A stretch of 50,439 bases of DNA, taken from positions 1 through 50,439 of the forward strand of contig NZ_BKZP01000024.1 of NCBI RefSeq assembly GCF_008974185.1, read 5' to 3'. Under the pieces are notes generated by a model. The model did no database searches and was not told the DNA's origin. It saw nothing but the letters and a program-made list of their open reading frames with translations. The position numbers and the translations under genes are program-made. The stretch is from Weizmannia acidilactici. Lineage in GTDB: Bacteria > Bacillota > Bacilli > Bacillales > Bacillaceae_C. Below, in pieces: positions 28,901 to 38,013 of the stretch (position 1 is the stretch's first letter; each line of letters opens with the position of its first letter).

Positions 28901-28928
28901 ATTATAAATGATTTTGTGAAAGTGTCAA
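28901..28928 (-). promoter_or_regulatory. Promoter of the licT leader
   Basis: TTGACA (28928-28923) and TATAAT (28906-28901) with a 16-base spacer lead into the RAT-containing licT leader. Confidence 0.75.
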
Positions 28929-28930
28929 CA

Positions 28931-28960
28931 ATTTTAAAGCGGAAAGCCGCAGCCTTCCGC
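28931..28960 (-). terminator. Terminator of the 5-oxoproline operon after pcp
   Basis: GCGGAA (28939-28944) pairs with TTCCGC (28955-28960), with further inner GC pairing, and is followed on the minus strand by TTTAAAATT. It overlaps the upstream edge of the licT promoter. Confidence 0.6.
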
Positions 28961-28966
28961 CTCACA

Positions 28967-29614
28967 TCAATGCAGCGCCCCGCCGGTTTCCGCAATGTCT
29001 TTTTCTGTTGTGGCGGAGACCACCGCGACAATTTCCAAAGCTTTCACGATTGTATCAAGGGCCATGCTCGGATCTCCGTTTTCCGTCGTTTGTTCCGGGA
29101 TGTACGGGATATGGATGAAGCCTGCGCGAACCTTTTTTTTGTTTTTTTCTAAATAATGCAGGACACCGTAAAAAAGATGGTTGCACACAAACGTCCCGGC
29201 GGAATTTGAGACTGCTGAAGGTATCCCTGCTTCCCGCAGCCGGCTGACAATCATTTTAATCGGAAGGGTGGACCAGTATGCCGCCGGCCCGTCCGCTTCA
29301 ATCGGAACATCGACCGGCTGCTGCTGTTTGTTATCCGGGATACGGGCGTCATCGATATTAATTGCGACGCGCTCCGGCGTGATTTGCGCCCTCCCGCCTG
29401 CCTGCCCGACGCATATGACCACATCAGGCTGATGGCGGTCAATCGCTTCTGTTACAGTCCGAATCGATTCATAAAAAACAGTCGGCACCTGCTGCGTAAC
29501 AATCCGGATGCCTTCAATGTTTCTTCCGTCCAACTGTTTAATCGCTTCAAGCGCAGGGTTGAGTTTATCCCCCCCGAAAGGCTCAAAACCTGTTAAAAGC
29601 ACTTTTTTCCCCAT
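28967..29614 (-). CDS. pcp: Pyroglutamyl-peptidase I
   Basis: A 215-residue cysteine peptidase (C15) that removes N-terminal pyroglutamate (5-oxoproline) from peptides. The catalytic triad is visible as Glu81 (ITPERVAIN), Cys144 (AGTFVCNHLFYG) and His168 (FIHIPYIPEQ). GGAGGAGAGG precedes the ATG. It is the last gene of an operon whose other products hydrolyse free 5-oxoproline to glutamate, so together they recover pyroglutamate from peptides. Confidence 0.97.
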   Translation of the reverse strand: MGKKVLLTGFEPFGGDKLNPALEAIKQLDGRNIEGIRIVTQQVPTVFYESIRTVTEAIDRHQPDVVICVGQAGGRAQITPERVAINIDDARIPDNKQQQPVDVPIEADGPAAYWSTLPIKMIVSRLREAGIPSAVSNSAGTFVCNHLFYGVLHYLEKNKKKVRAGFIHIPYIPEQTTENGDPSMALDTIVKALEIVAVVSATTEKDIAETGGALH

Positions 29615-29626
29615 TTTCCTCTCCTC

Positions 29627-30580
29627 CTATCTGACTAAAAGATACATCAGGATAATATTAAACGCGAGCGTCATTAACGCGGTCGGGAGCTGCACACGAA
29701 TGACATGATTTTTATCTTTTAAATCAAGCAAAACAGCCGGCACGATATTGAAATTGGCTGCCATCGGGGTCATGAGCGTGCCGCAGTAGCCGGCAAACAT
29801 CGAAATCGCGGCAATCTGGTCCGCATTGGCACCAAACCGTTTAATCAAAAACGGGATGGCGATCCCCGCCGCCATCACCGGAAAAGCAGCAAACGCATTG
29901 CCCATGATCATCGTAAACAACGCCATGCCGACACAGAAAACGAACACGATCCAGAAAACCGAATTTTCTGGGGTTACTTTTGTAATAAGTTTCGAAACGA
30001 CTGTGCCGACCCCTGCTTTTGTAAAAATGGTACCGAGCGTTGCCAAAAGCTGCGGCAGGACAACAGCCCAGCCGATTGCTTCCAAAAGGCGCCGCGATTC
30101 TTTGAATGCGGTTTGAGGCCGGCTTTTCGTCAATAACATCGCCGTGAGGATCGCAATGATACATGCAACCCCAAGGGCAACAAGCGTAGGGTTTGAAGGG
30201 TCAAGCAGCAGCCGGGAACCGATTTTTACATTCACCAGCAGTTTTGAGCCCAGTACAGTTAGAATCGGGATCAATAATGCCGGCAGAAAAAGCCAGTTCC
30301 CTAAACGCTTGCGTCGGGCTTCAAGCTCATCCGGCGCCGTCTCACCGTATCCGCCTTTTTGCAGGCCACCGAATGCCACGATGACTACCATTGCCAGCAC
30401 CATTAGACCGATGTAAAATGGCGGGATGATTTTTCCAAACAGCAATGTAATGGCGTAAATAAAATAAAACAGGCCGGATAGGATGCGCCTTTTGTTCGTT
30501 TTGTCAAAAAACGTATAGAAAGAACAGAAGAGGCAAACGATCCCCATGGCGATGTAAATCCATTCCGTTGAAATGATCAT
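29627..30580 (-). CDS. DUF979 family membrane protein
   Basis: A 317-residue membrane protein with about nine hydrophobic segments, DUF979 family. It pairs with the DUF969 protein encoded upstream (4-base ATGA overlap, so translationally coupled). The FAGYCGTLMTPMAANFNIVPAVLLDLKDK region is the most conserved part (quoted partially). The pair resembles the two halves of an ion-transporter-like permease and is repeatedly found with pcp and pxp genes in Bacilli; I infer import or export of 5-oxoproline or a pyroglutamyl compound. Confidence 0.85.
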   Translation of the reverse strand: MIISTEWIYIAMGIVCLFCSFYTFFDKTNKRRILSGLFYFIYAITLLFGKIIPPFYIGLMVLAMVVIVAFGGLQKGGYGETAPDELEARRKRLGNWLFLPALLIPILTVLGSKLLVNVKIGSRLLLDPSNPTLVALGVACIIAILTAMLLTKSRPQTAFKESRRLLEAIGWAVVLPQLLATLGTIFTKAGVGTVVSKLITKVTPENSVFWIVFVFCVGMALFTMIMGNAFAAFPVMAAGIAIPFLIKRFGANADQIAAISMFAGYCGTLMTPMAANFNIVPAVLLDLKDKNHVIRVQLPTALMTLAFNIILMYLLVR

Positions 30581-31287
30581 TTTCTCACAACCTCACTATC
30601 CATTTTTCCTCTACCCGGGTTCCCAAGCTTGCGGTCCAGTTTCCGGTCAAACAGGCGGAGACGGATAGAATGGACGATAAACACAAAAATCGCTGTCGGA
30701 AGGCCCCAAAGCGCCATGAAAATCGGATCTGCTTTTATCCCATTCTGGTCAAAAAATCCTTTCATTAAAAGAATCGCACCAACTGCGACAAAAATGTCTT
30801 CACCGAAAAACAAGCCGATATTGTCAGCAGCAGCAGCCTGGGCACGGATCTCTTCCCGGTCTTTTTCCGGCACTTCACCGTATTTTGCCTCCGCCGCCCC
30901 TTCAGCCATCGGCGCAATGAGTGGGCGCACCGTCTGCGGATGGCCACCGAGGCTGTTTAACCCAAGGGCAGCGGCAATCTCACGGATCAGCAGATAAAAG
31001 GTCAATATTTTCCCAGCTGATGCCGCCTTGATTTTTGAAACAAGATGTTTTGACTGGTTTTGCAGCCCACTTCTTTCCAAAAGACCGATGACCGGCAGGG
31101 TAACAATTAAAATTGACATATAACGGTTAGTTGTAAAAGCTTCTCCGAACTGTGTGATCAGTTCTTTAAGCGGAAGACCCACGATCAGTCCGGTGGCAAG
31201 GCCGGAAACGGTTACCACGACAAGCGGATTGAATCTGAGCGCAAAACCAATGATAATGAGTGCGACACCGATTAAAGCCAAACCCAT
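30577..31287 (-). CDS. DUF969 family membrane protein
   Basis: A 236-residue hydrophobic protein (DUF969) with about six membrane segments and the motif SLGGHPQTVRPLIAPMAEGAAE near its centre. It partners the DUF979 protein encoded directly downstream with overlapping start and stop. It sits 19 bases after pxpA inside the 5-oxoproline operon, so a transport role for that metabolite is the simplest inference. Confidence 0.85.
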   Translation of the reverse strand: MGLALIGVALIIIGFALRFNPLVVVTVSGLATGLIVGLPLKELITQFGEAFTTNRYMSILIVTLPVIGLLERSGLQNQSKHLVSKIKAASAGKILTFYLLIREIAAALGLNSLGGHPQTVRPLIAPMAEGAAEAKYGEVPEKDREEIRAQAAAADNIGLFFGEDIFVAVGAILLMKGFFDQNGIKADPIFMALWGLPTAIFVFIVHSIRLRLFDRKLDRKLGNPGRGKMDSEVVRK

Positions 31288-31306
31288 TCACTCCTTTATA
31301 CACGCT

Positions 31307-32074
31307 TTATAAAAAATTGCTGATTTTTTCTATTTTGATTCCTTCGTGCTCCAGTGACTGCCGGATAAACTTCGCAAAAACAAGGGCCTGTTGGCCGTCG
31401 CCGTGGATGCAGATCGTATCGGCCTGGACACGGACATCCTCCCCTTGTACGGATGTGACGCTGCCTTCTTTGATCATCCGGATCACTTGGTCTGCGGCGG
31501 TTTCGCGGTTTTCGATCAACGCGCCGGGTTCACGCCTCGGCGTCAGCGAGCCGTCACGTTGATAGGTCCTGTCGGCAAACACTTCACTTGCTGTCTTCAG
31601 GCCGGTTTTCGTGCCGGCTTTCACGAGTTCCGATCCGGCCAGACCGAACAGGATGATTTCGGGATCAACGTCATATACTGCTTTGGCAATGGCTTGTGCG
31701 AGCTCCCGATCTTTTGCCGCCATGTTGTAAAGGGCGCCGTGCGGTTTGACGTGCTGGATTGTCCCGCCTTCCGCTTTCGCAAATGCAGCCAAGGCGCCGA
31801 TTTGATAGACGGTCATATCGTATGCTTCCTGCGCAGAAATCTGCATGTTTCTGCGCCCGAACCCGGCGAGGTCCGGAAGCCCGGGATGTGCGCCGATCCC
31901 AATTCCTTTTTCAAGCGCCATGCGGACGGTTTTCCGCATGACGGCAGGGTCACCGGCATGGAACCCACACGCAATGTTTGCCGATGTAATCAAATCAAGG
32001 ATTTCCTTATCGCATCCAATCGTATATGCGCCAAAACTTTCTCCCATATCGCAATTCAAATCAATGCTTGGCAT
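31307..32074 (-). CDS. pxpA: 5-oxoprolinase subunit PxpA (LamB/YcsF family)
   Basis: A 255-residue protein of the LamB/YcsF family, subunit A of the prokaryotic ATP-dependent 5-oxoprolinase PxpABC, which opens 5-oxoproline to glutamate. The N-terminus [12 protein letters not shown] and the block [12 protein letters not shown] and [15 protein letters not shown] are diagnostic. It overlaps pxpC by 14 bases, and the family's usual length of about 250 is matched. Confidence 0.96.
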   Translation of the reverse strand: MPSIDLNCDMGESFGAYTIGCDKEILDLITSANIACGFHAGDPAVMRKTVRMALEKGIGIGAHPGLPDLAGFGRRNMQISAQEAYDMTVYQIGALAAFAKAEGGTIQHVKPHGALYNMAAKDRELAQAIAKAVYDVDPEIILFGLAGSELVKAGTKTGLKTASEVFADRTYQRDGSLTPRREPGALIENRETAADQVIRMIKEGSVTSVQGEDVRVQADTICIHGDGQQALVFAKFIRQSLEHEGIKIEKISNFL

Positions 32075-33071
32075 GGGTGCCCCTCCTTTTTTCCTGATAG
32101 AAAATCGATTTTTTCAGCAGGCGGATTTGTTTTTCCCTATCTATATAAAGTGCCTGGGCTTCCTCCAGCGAAATTTCTTGAAATCTGACCTTGTCCCCCA
32201 GCTTCAGCTGCGCCATCAGCGGAAGGTCCACCGCTGCAATTTGTGCGATTTTCGAATACCCGCCGGTCGTTTGCCGGTCCGCCAATAGGACAATCGGCTG
32301 CCCGCCGGACGGCACTTGGACCGTACCGAAACAGACGCTTTCCGACAACATTTCCTGTGCCCTTTTGAACTCCAGCCCCGGCCCTTCCAACCGGTAGCCC
32401 ATCCGGTCGGAATCGCGGGAGATACGGTACGGCTTCCGGAAAAATTCCTGTATGCTTTCATCCGTAAATAATTCGGCATGCCGCCCTTTTATTACCCGGA
32501 TGGTTGGAAACGTGCCGTAATCCGGCATAATGGTTTTGGAAACTGACCAGCTTGCCTGCAGAGAACCATCTTCGAATAATGACTGGAGCTGTTTTGATAA
32601 TTCCCCTGGCATTCCGACTTGGATCTCGTCCCCCGCCTTCAGGGTCCGGCCTTGAAAACCGCCGATCCTGGCCCGCAAGTATGTCGATTTGCTTTTTAAC
32701 ACAGTTGGGACCGAAAAACCGCCGGCCACCGCCAAATAAGCCCGGCAGCCGGTTTCCGCCTGTTTGATCCGCAGTTCGCTTCCATTCTCAACCCTTACCG
32801 GACGCCAAAGCCCGATCGGTTTGCCGTTCAGATAGGCATGGAAACGGCCGCCGCAGATGGCGATCAGCGCATCTGTTTGGAACTCGAGAACCGGCCCCGT
32901 TACCGTGATTTCGATTGCAGCCTCGTTTTCCGGGTTACCGACGAGCAGGTTAGCGATGCGGTGTGCAAAAGGATCCATGGCACCGCTTTGCACAACCCCA
33001 AATTTTTGGTAACCCGTTCTCCCCAAGTCTTGTATCGTTGTCAGCATGCCCGGTTTGATGACCTTGATCAT
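32061..33071 (-). CDS. pxpC: 5-oxoprolinase subunit PxpC (KipA-like)
   Basis: A 336-residue protein of the carboxyltransferase-domain 2 family (PxpC/KipA). [15 protein letters not shown] at the start, [20 protein letters not shown], and the late [21 protein letters not shown] block are typical. With PxpB and PxpA it forms the 5-oxoprolinase complex. Its start overlaps the pxpB stop by four bases (ATGA). Confidence 0.95.
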   Translation of the reverse strand: MIKVIKPGMLTTIQDLGRTGYQKFGVVQSGAMDPFAHRIANLLVGNPENEAAIEITVTGPVLEFQTDALIAICGGRFHAYLNGKPIGLWRPVRVENGSELRIKQAETGCRAYLAVAGGFSVPTVLKSKSTYLRARIGGFQGRTLKAGDEIQVGMPGELSKQLQSLFEDGSLQASWSVSKTIMPDYGTFPTIRVIKGRHAELFTDESIQEFFRKPYRISRDSDRMGYRLEGPGLEFKRAQEMLSESVCFGTVQVPSGGQPIVLLADRQTTGGYSKIAQIAAVDLPLMAQLKLGDKVRFQEISLEEAQALYIDREKQIRLLKKSIFYQEKRRGTHAKH

Positions 33072-33778
33072 GACGGCATCATCTCCAGCTCTTTATATTC
33101 CTCGGCACTGACCGGCTGAAAACGGATCTTATCCCCTGCATTGAGCAAGCTTGGGCTGTCTTTTTCCGGCAGGAATAATTTTAACGGGGTGCGCCCGATG
33201 ATCTGCCAGCCGCCCGGCGTTTCGATCGGGTAAATGCCGGTTTGTTTGCCAGCAATGCCAACGGATCTTTCCGGGATCCTCAAGCGCGGCGTCTTTTTTC
33301 TCGGGGCTGCGATCTCTTCCGGCATCCCCCCAATATAAGGAAAACCCGGTGCAAATCCAATCATATAAACCGTATAGTCGCCGGATGCATGGATGTGGAT
33401 GACTTCTTCAGGAGTGAGGCGGTTTACACGGGCAACATATTCCAGATCAGGCCCGAATTCGCCGCCGTAGCAGACCGGGATATCGATGACACGAGGTTTT
33501 CGGAGGGGCGCTGCAGACTCTTTCTCCAGCAGTTGTGTTAAATACCTTGAAACATATATGTACGGGTTTTCTGAGGTTTGCTTATAAATTTTGAACGGGT
33601 CATATAGGACGGTGACTGTTGTATAAGCGGGAATATATTCAATCATCCACTTGGGAAAATGGTTTTCCAATAATGAAACGATCGTTTGCACTTTCCTGTG
33701 GTTTTCAAGGCTGATTTCTTTTCCCGCTTCAATCAGGACTGCGCAGTCGCCTTCCGGGAATAACTGATAATCCAACAT
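33068..33778 (-). CDS. pxpB: 5-oxoprolinase subunit PxpB (KipI-like)
   Basis: A 236-residue protein of the carboxyltransferase-domain 1 family (PxpB/KipI); KipI in B. subtilis was first named as an inhibitor of KinA. GDCAVLIEAG, FAPGFPYIGGMPEEIAAPRKKTPR and GGWQIIGRTP are family marks. The start is ATG 33778 with GGAGGTGA just before it; a frame open to 33796 lacks this. First gene of the operon, in the order pxpB-pxpC-pxpA-DUF969-DUF979-pcp. Confidence 0.95.
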   Translation of the reverse strand: MLDYQLFPEGDCAVLIEAGKEISLENHRKVQTIVSLLENHFPKWMIEYIPAYTTVTVLYDPFKIYKQTSENPYIYVSRYLTQLLEKESAAPLRKPRVIDIPVCYGGEFGPDLEYVARVNRLTPEEVIHIHASGDYTVYMIGFAPGFPYIGGMPEEIAAPRKKTPRLRIPERSVGIAGKQTGIYPIETPGGWQIIGRTPLKLFLPEKDSPSLLNAGDKIRFQPVSAEEYKELEMMPS

Positions 33779-33838
33779 GGTCACCTCCATTTTCAAAAAG
33801 AATTATATTTATAAAAATTATTAATATATTATTATTTT

Positions 33839-33867
33839 ATAATAACAAAATTATTTCTGTTTTACAA
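33839..33867 (-). promoter_or_regulatory. Candidate promoter of the 5-oxoproline operon
   Basis: Minus strand TTGTAA (33867-33862), 17 bases, TATTAT (33844-33839), in a very AT-rich stretch about 60 bases upstream of pxpB. Confidence 0.55.
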
Positions 33868-33870
33868 TTT

Positions 33871-33898
33871 AAAAACCCCGGCAGGAATATGCTGCGGG
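33871..33898 (-). terminator. Terminator after the YkvA-like gene
   Basis: Minus strand CCCGCAG (33898-33892) pairs with CTGCCGGG (33884-33877) around one bulge, then T5. It lies directly after the stop of the YkvA-like gene and insulates the pxp operon. Confidence 0.75.
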
Positions 33899-33900
33899 AT

Positions 33901-34292
33901 TCATAACTTTTGGTCAATTTTCGATGTATGCACCAACTCTCCAAACCATTGTTTCAGTTTACCTTTTGCCTCGGCTTTCACATTGTCATCAATATACATA
34001 GCCACCTGGATCAGCGCAAGGCCGAGGGCGCCAAGGTCATCCGTGAACCCTGCCGGCAAAATATCCGGAAATAGATCGGTTGGCAGAATAAAATACCCGA
34101 GCGCGCCAATAATGGTCGCTTTTGCTTTTTTCGGGACGTCCGGTTTTTGCAGCGTATAATAAAGAAGTAGAACGGCACGTTTATGCCGGCTTTTTGGGCA
34201 AATTTCTTCAGTTTTTCCCAAAAACTTTGTTCCGAAAAATATTTCCTTGCTTTTTGCATGCGCGTTTCCATTTTTACCAGTAAATGTGCCAC
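33901..34292 (-). pseudogene. YkvA family protein (DUF1232), single frameshift
   Basis: The N-terminal third (GTG 34292, AGGGGG eight bases upstream; METRMQKARKYFSEQSFWEKLKKFAQKAGI) and the DUF1232 core (VLLLYYTLQKPDVP...GALGYFILPTDLFPDILPAGFTDDLGAL) are in different frames that switch near 34170-34178. Together they make the usual length of about 130 residues. DUF1232 proteins are small membrane-associated proteins of unknown role. A one-base indel is the simplest explanation; sequencing error cannot be excluded. Confidence 0.7.
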
Positions 34293-34607
34293 TCTATTTG
34301 CCCCCTATTTAAGTCTATTTTGCCTGGAAATGGTCCCGGGGGAAACAATGTTAAAACTGAAAAGGGTCGTTCATCGCTTGACGGCCTCGTCTTCTATTTC
34401 TTCCCTCAGAGTGGATCCTCTTTTTGTTAAATTCTTAGTATGAATTTTTTATTATTCAAAGTATAATCTGAGTGCCACAAGAGTCGCAACGATTGCACCC
34501 ATTATTTCTGGTATAGAAATGCATTGAATATTCTTTCGATGAAGCCTTATAATGGAATTACCGATTTTTGCACGATGGCAAACAGGAAAAGAGGGGATTT
34601 ACTTTTT

Positions 34608-35819
34608 ATGGACAAACCGAAATTGTGGACGAAAGACTTTATTATGGTTTCATCCACAAATTTTTTTACGCATGTCGTGTTTTATTTATTAATGACAAGC
34701 GTTGCTATGTATGTGACAACCGCCTATCACGCAAGCCAAAGCATGGCCGGGCTGGCAGCAGGAATATTCGTCCTGGCTTCGTTAGTCGCGAGATTATTTG
34801 CAGGAAAATATTTGGACAGAATTGGGCGTAAGCGGGTGCTTGTCGGATCTTTGATTGTGTTCTTCGTGGTCATGGTGCTCCATTTCCAAGCGGACAGCCT
34901 CGCATTTTTGATGGTGCTACGGTTTATCCAGGGGGCGATGCACGGCGCAATCACAACGGCGGCGGGCGCGATTGTTGCCGACATCATTCCGAATGAGCGC
35001 CGCGGCGAAGGCACCGGCTATTATGCGACGAGCATGAATTTGGCAATGGCAATCGGCCCATTTTTAGGCATGTTTATCATGAGAATCGCCGATTTTCATA
35101 TGATCATGTTGGCGGCAAGCATCATTGCACTGATCGATCTGATCTCTGCTGTATTTTTAACCGTTCCGAAAGCGGACTTGACCGAGCAGCAGTTAAAAGA
35201 AATGGCTCGTTTTCAAGTAAGAAATTTTTTCGAACCGGCCGCGCTGCCGGTTTCAGTAGCGGCTTTCGCGGTCACGCTCGCCTATTCCAGCCTCCTTTCT
35301 TTTTTGTCCCTTTATGCAAAAGACATCCACTTGGTGAATGCCGCCAGTTATTTCTTTATCGTCTATGCAGCAGCACTCATATTAACGCGGCCGTTTACAG
35401 GCAGATGGTTCGATGAGCACGGGGAAAATTTTGTTATTTACCCGCTTTTGATTTGTTTAACAACCGGTTTTCTCCTGCTCAGCCAGGCGCACAGCGGTTG
35501 GATGCTGCTTGCGGCAGGCGCACTGATCGGAATCGGTTACGGCACCGTGCAGTCGTGTTTCCAAGCCATTGCCATCAAACTTTCACCGCCGCACCAAAAA
35601 GCGCTGGCAACGTCGACATTTTTCATTTTTATTGATCTGGCAAGCGGCGCGGGGCCTTACCTGCTTGGGATCGCGGCCGGATTCATGAGTTTCCGCTTCC
35701 TTTATCTTGCGGTTGCAGGCTGGATTGTCGCGGGCATTTCCATTTATTATGCCGTGCACGGAAAAAAGGCGAAAATGGAAAGAAAAACGGCGGTTGCAGA
35801 AAGCATAAATAAATCATAA
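34608..35819 (+). CDS. MFS transporter
   Basis: A 403-residue major facilitator superfamily protein with 12 hydrophobic segments and the signature loop between helices 2 and 3, GKYLDRIGRKRVLVG. The GYYATSMNLAMAIGPFLGMFI stretch in helix 5 resembles motif C of drug:H+ antiporters, so efflux is likelier than uptake. The start is ATG 34608, eleven bases after GAGGGG; the frame is open to 34524 but without a site. Substrate unknown. Confidence 0.85.
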   Translation: MDKPKLWTKDFIMVSSTNFFTHVVFYLLMTSVAMYVTTAYHASQSMAGLAAGIFVLASLVARLFAGKYLDRIGRKRVLVGSLIVFFVVMVLHFQADSLAFLMVLRFIQGAMHGAITTAAGAIVADIIPNERRGEGTGYYATSMNLAMAIGPFLGMFIMRIADFHMIMLAASIIALIDLISAVFLTVPKADLTEQQLKEMARFQVRNFFEPAALPVSVAAFAVTLAYSSLLSFLSLYAKDIHLVNAASYFFIVYAAALILTRPFTGRWFDEHGENFVIYPLLICLTTGFLLLSQAHSGWMLLAAGALIGIGYGTVQSCFQAIAIKLSPPHQKALATSTFFIFIDLASGAGPYLLGIAAGFMSFRFLYLAVAGWIVAGISIYYAVHGKKAKMERKTAVAESINKS

Positions 35820-35885
35820 TGCCGGCCGCCGCCTTTTAAAAAAATGCCGGCAATTTTCATAGAAAATCGGTTGGAGGAATAGCAA

Positions 35886-36338
35886 ATGGCAGTACACCAC
35901 TTTCATTTAAAGGCAGACTGGCCCGGCCTGCGAAATGATGTGGGCACAATTGATTGTGGAAATTTGGTGGCGAAGATTTCTATACCCCCGGAGATGGACG
36001 GCCCCGGCGTCGGGACAAATCCTGATGAAATGCTCCTGGGGGCTGCGGCAACCTGCTATATCATTACGCTCGCGGCCATGATGGAGCGCAGCCACTTGGA
36101 GAAAGAACAGCTGACGATGGAATCGGAAGGCATTGTGGATGTAACCAATGGTGTATTTACGTATAAAAAAATGATCCACCGCCCTGAAATTGTGCTGAAA
36201 CCGGACGCAACCGACAAGGACATCCGGCTGGCGTACACTCTGGCCGAAAAAGCAGAAAAATCATGCATGATCAGCCGCGCCATTCAGGGGAATGTTGAGC
36301 TCGAATTACAGGCAGCTGTGAAAAGAGCCGCAAAATAG
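35886..36338 (+). CDS. OsmC family protein
   Basis: A 150-residue OsmC/Ohr-fold protein. Both redox cysteines of the family are present: Cys57 in GAAATCYIITLA and Cys127 in EKSCMISRAI. The subgroup resembles the SACOL1771-type peroxiredoxins of Firmicutes, which reduce organic hydroperoxides. GGAGGAAT lies before the ATG. It is separated from the MFS gene by a weak inverted repeat (TGCCGGC 35820-35826 / GCCGGCA 35846-35852) and may be read independently. Confidence 0.88.
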   Translation: MAVHHFHLKADWPGLRNDVGTIDCGNLVAKISIPPEMDGPGVGTNPDEMLLGAAATCYIITLAAMMERSHLEKEQLTMESEGIVDVTNGVFTYKKMIHRPEIVLKPDATDKDIRLAYTLAEKAEKSCMISRAIQGNVELELQAAVKRAAK

Positions 36339-36410
36339 TGATGCTGGCTTTCCGTGGCATTTACGATTAAAAGCACAATCACAGGACGAACTTGTTTCGC
36401 CTTGTTACTT

Positions 36411-36455
36411 ATGAAAGACACTTGTTTCAATATTTAATTGGCATTTGTCTTTCAT
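36411..36455. repeat. 10-bp perfect inverted repeat in the OsmC-ABC intergenic region
   Basis: ATGAAAGACA (36411-36420) and TGTCTTTCAT (36446-36455) are exact inverted copies 25 bases apart. No T run follows, so it is not an obvious terminator. A third partial copy (ATGAAAACAC) follows at about 36462. The function is unknown. Confidence 0.5.
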
Positions 36456-36525
36456 CGCATCAATGAAAACACTTATATCAAATCTCTGATTGGTTTTATC
36501 AAAGCAGAACTTAAGAGGAAGTGCT

Positions 36526-36563
36526 AAAAAAAGCAGCCGAGAAAAATAGCGGCTGCCTTTTTT
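36526..36563. terminator. Bidirectional terminator between osmC-like gene and ABC operon
   Basis: GCAGCCG (36533-36539) and CGGCTGC (36550-36556) with A7 on the left and T6 on the right form a terminator usable in both directions; it ends the minus-strand ABC transporter operon right at its stop codon. Confidence 0.88.
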
Positions 36564-37284
36564 ACAATACCTTATCCAAAAAGTCCTGTGCCCGGGTTGT
36601 CTTTGGATGGCTAAAAAATGCTTCAGGGGTGCCTTCTTCTAAAATTTTCCCGCCATCAATGAAAATAATGCGGTCGGCCACTTCTCGGGCAAAACCCATT
36701 TCGTGCGTGACGATCATCATGGTCATGCCGGTCTGGGCCAAGTCTTTCATCACGTTTAATACTTCTTTTACCATTTCCGGGTCAAGAGCGGAAGTCGGCT
36801 CGTCAAACAACATCAGCTTTGGCTCCATTGCCAGTGCGCGGGCAATTGCCACCCGCTGTTTCTGCCCCCCGGAAAGGTTATTTGGATACGCCCCTTCTTT
36901 TTCCGTCAGGCCGACTTTTGCCAAAAGTTCCCTTGCCTTGGCCTCTGCATCCTGGCGTTTCATTTTTTTGACTTTCATTGGAGCATAGGTCAGGTTTTCC
37001 AGAACCGTTTTATGTGGAAAAAGATAAAAATGTTGGAAAACCATACCAATTTCTGAGCGCACTTTCATAATATTGATTTTCTTATCTGTAATTTCTTCCC
37101 CGTCGATCCAAATCCTGCCTTTTGTCGGCTCTTCCAAAAAATTGAGGCACCGCAGAAAAGTGGATTTGCCGGATCCGGACGGGCCGATGACAGCAACAAC
37201 TTCCCCTTTGTCTACATGTGTGGAAATATCTTTCAGGACTTCGTTATGGCCGAATTGTTTATAGAGATGTTCCACTTTAATCAC
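36562..37284 (-). CDS. Polar amino-acid ABC transporter ATP-binding protein
   Basis: A 240-residue GlnQ/TcyN/ArtR-class ATPase: Walker [21 protein letters not shown], signature [15 protein letters not shown], Walker [13 protein letters not shown], and [14 protein letters not shown], all hallmarks of the polar amino-acid uptake (PAAT) family. It overlaps the permease gene by eight bases. The transported amino acid cannot be fixed from sequence; arginine, glutamine or a sulfur amino acid are all possible. Confidence 0.92.
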   Translation of the reverse strand: MIKVEHLYKQFGHNEVLKDISTHVDKGEVVAVIGPSGSGKSTFLRCLNFLEEPTKGRIWIDGEEITDKKINIMKVRSEIGMVFQHFYLFPHKTVLENLTYAPMKVKKMKRQDAEAKARELLAKVGLTEKEGAYPNNLSGGQKQRVAIARALAMEPKLMLFDEPTSALDPEMVKEVLNVMKDLAQTGMTMMIVTHEMGFAREVADRIIFIDGGKILEEGTPEAFFSHPKTTRAQDFLDKVL

Positions 37285-37936
37285 TGTATTTCATCTTCCT
37301 TTCCAGCTGTCTGCCGAGCACCGTCAAGATAAAGACAAGCACCCAATAAATGACGGCTACAAACAGGAGCGGTTCAAAGTTGCGGTAAATTTGTGCTCCG
37401 ACAACCTGGGCGCGGCGCATCAGGTCCAAATAACCAATAGTGGAAACAAGGGCAGACTCTTTTGTCAAGGAAATGAATTCATTCATCAGTGCAGGCAGAA
37501 TATTTTTCATCGCCTGCGGCAGGATCAAATCTTTCATCATTAAATAGTACGGAACCCCTAGCGCCTGGGCGGCTTCTGTCTGGCCCTTGTCCACTGCCTG
37601 GATCCCGGCACGGATGATTTCCGACACATAAGCAGCCGAGTTCAGGCCGAACGCCAAAATGGCCGAAAGAAACGGCTTGATATCATACCCGGTCAGCTGC
37701 GGGATTGCAAAATATATGAGCATCAATTGAACAATCAATGGCGTGCCGCGAAAAATCGATGTATAAATATCACCGATCCATTTTAATGTTTTGATACGGG
37801 ATATTTTAAACAATGCGAAAACCGTCCCGAGTACAAAACCGAAAAGAATCGCAAAGAAAACAAATTTTAATGTTACCCATATTCCTTTTAACATAAAAGG
37901 AATATAAGGCACAATTTGGCTGAAATCCAAATTCAT
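37277..37936 (-). CDS. Polar amino-acid ABC transporter permease
   Basis: A 219-residue permease of the HisM/ArtQ type with about five membrane helices. [31 protein letters not shown] and the coupling loop [22 protein letters not shown] are typical (fragments quoted). A strong stem-loop precedes it, so it may be made at a lower level than the binding protein. Confidence 0.92.
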   Translation of the reverse strand: MNLDFSQIVPYIPFMLKGIWVTLKFVFFAILFGFVLGTVFALFKISRIKTLKWIGDIYTSIFRGTPLIVQLMLIYFAIPQLTGYDIKPFLSAILAFGLNSAAYVSEIIRAGIQAVDKGQTEAAQALGVPYYLMMKDLILPQAMKNILPALMNEFISLTKESALVSTIGYLDLMRRAQVVGAQIYRNFEPLLFVAVIYWVLVFILTVLGRQLERKMKYSD

Positions 37937-37974
37937 GCCTTACACCTCACCTTGTTAGTTTAATGAACTTCTTG

Positions 37975-38006
37975 AAAAAACAGCGCCCTGCTCAGCAAGG
38001 CGCCTG
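37975..38006 (-). terminator. Intercistronic terminator/attenuator after the binding-protein gene
   Basis: Minus strand GCGCCTTGC (38003-37995) and GCAGGGCGC (37991-37983) pair over nine bases with one G-U, followed by TG then T6. Placed between the binding protein and the permease it would lower membrane-component expression, a usual arrangement in ABC uptake operons. Confidence 0.75.
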
Positions 38007-38013
38007 CATGCAA

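Noticed and set aside
31391-32188. 265-codon open frame antisense to pxpA
   Set aside because: Opposes a diagnostic PxpA sequence and lacks domain motifs.
34440-34525. Short hydrophobic minus-strand frame ending IMGAIVATLVALRLYFE
   Set aside because: About 25 codons without start, ribosome binding site or recognised family; may be a gene fragment but cannot be supported.
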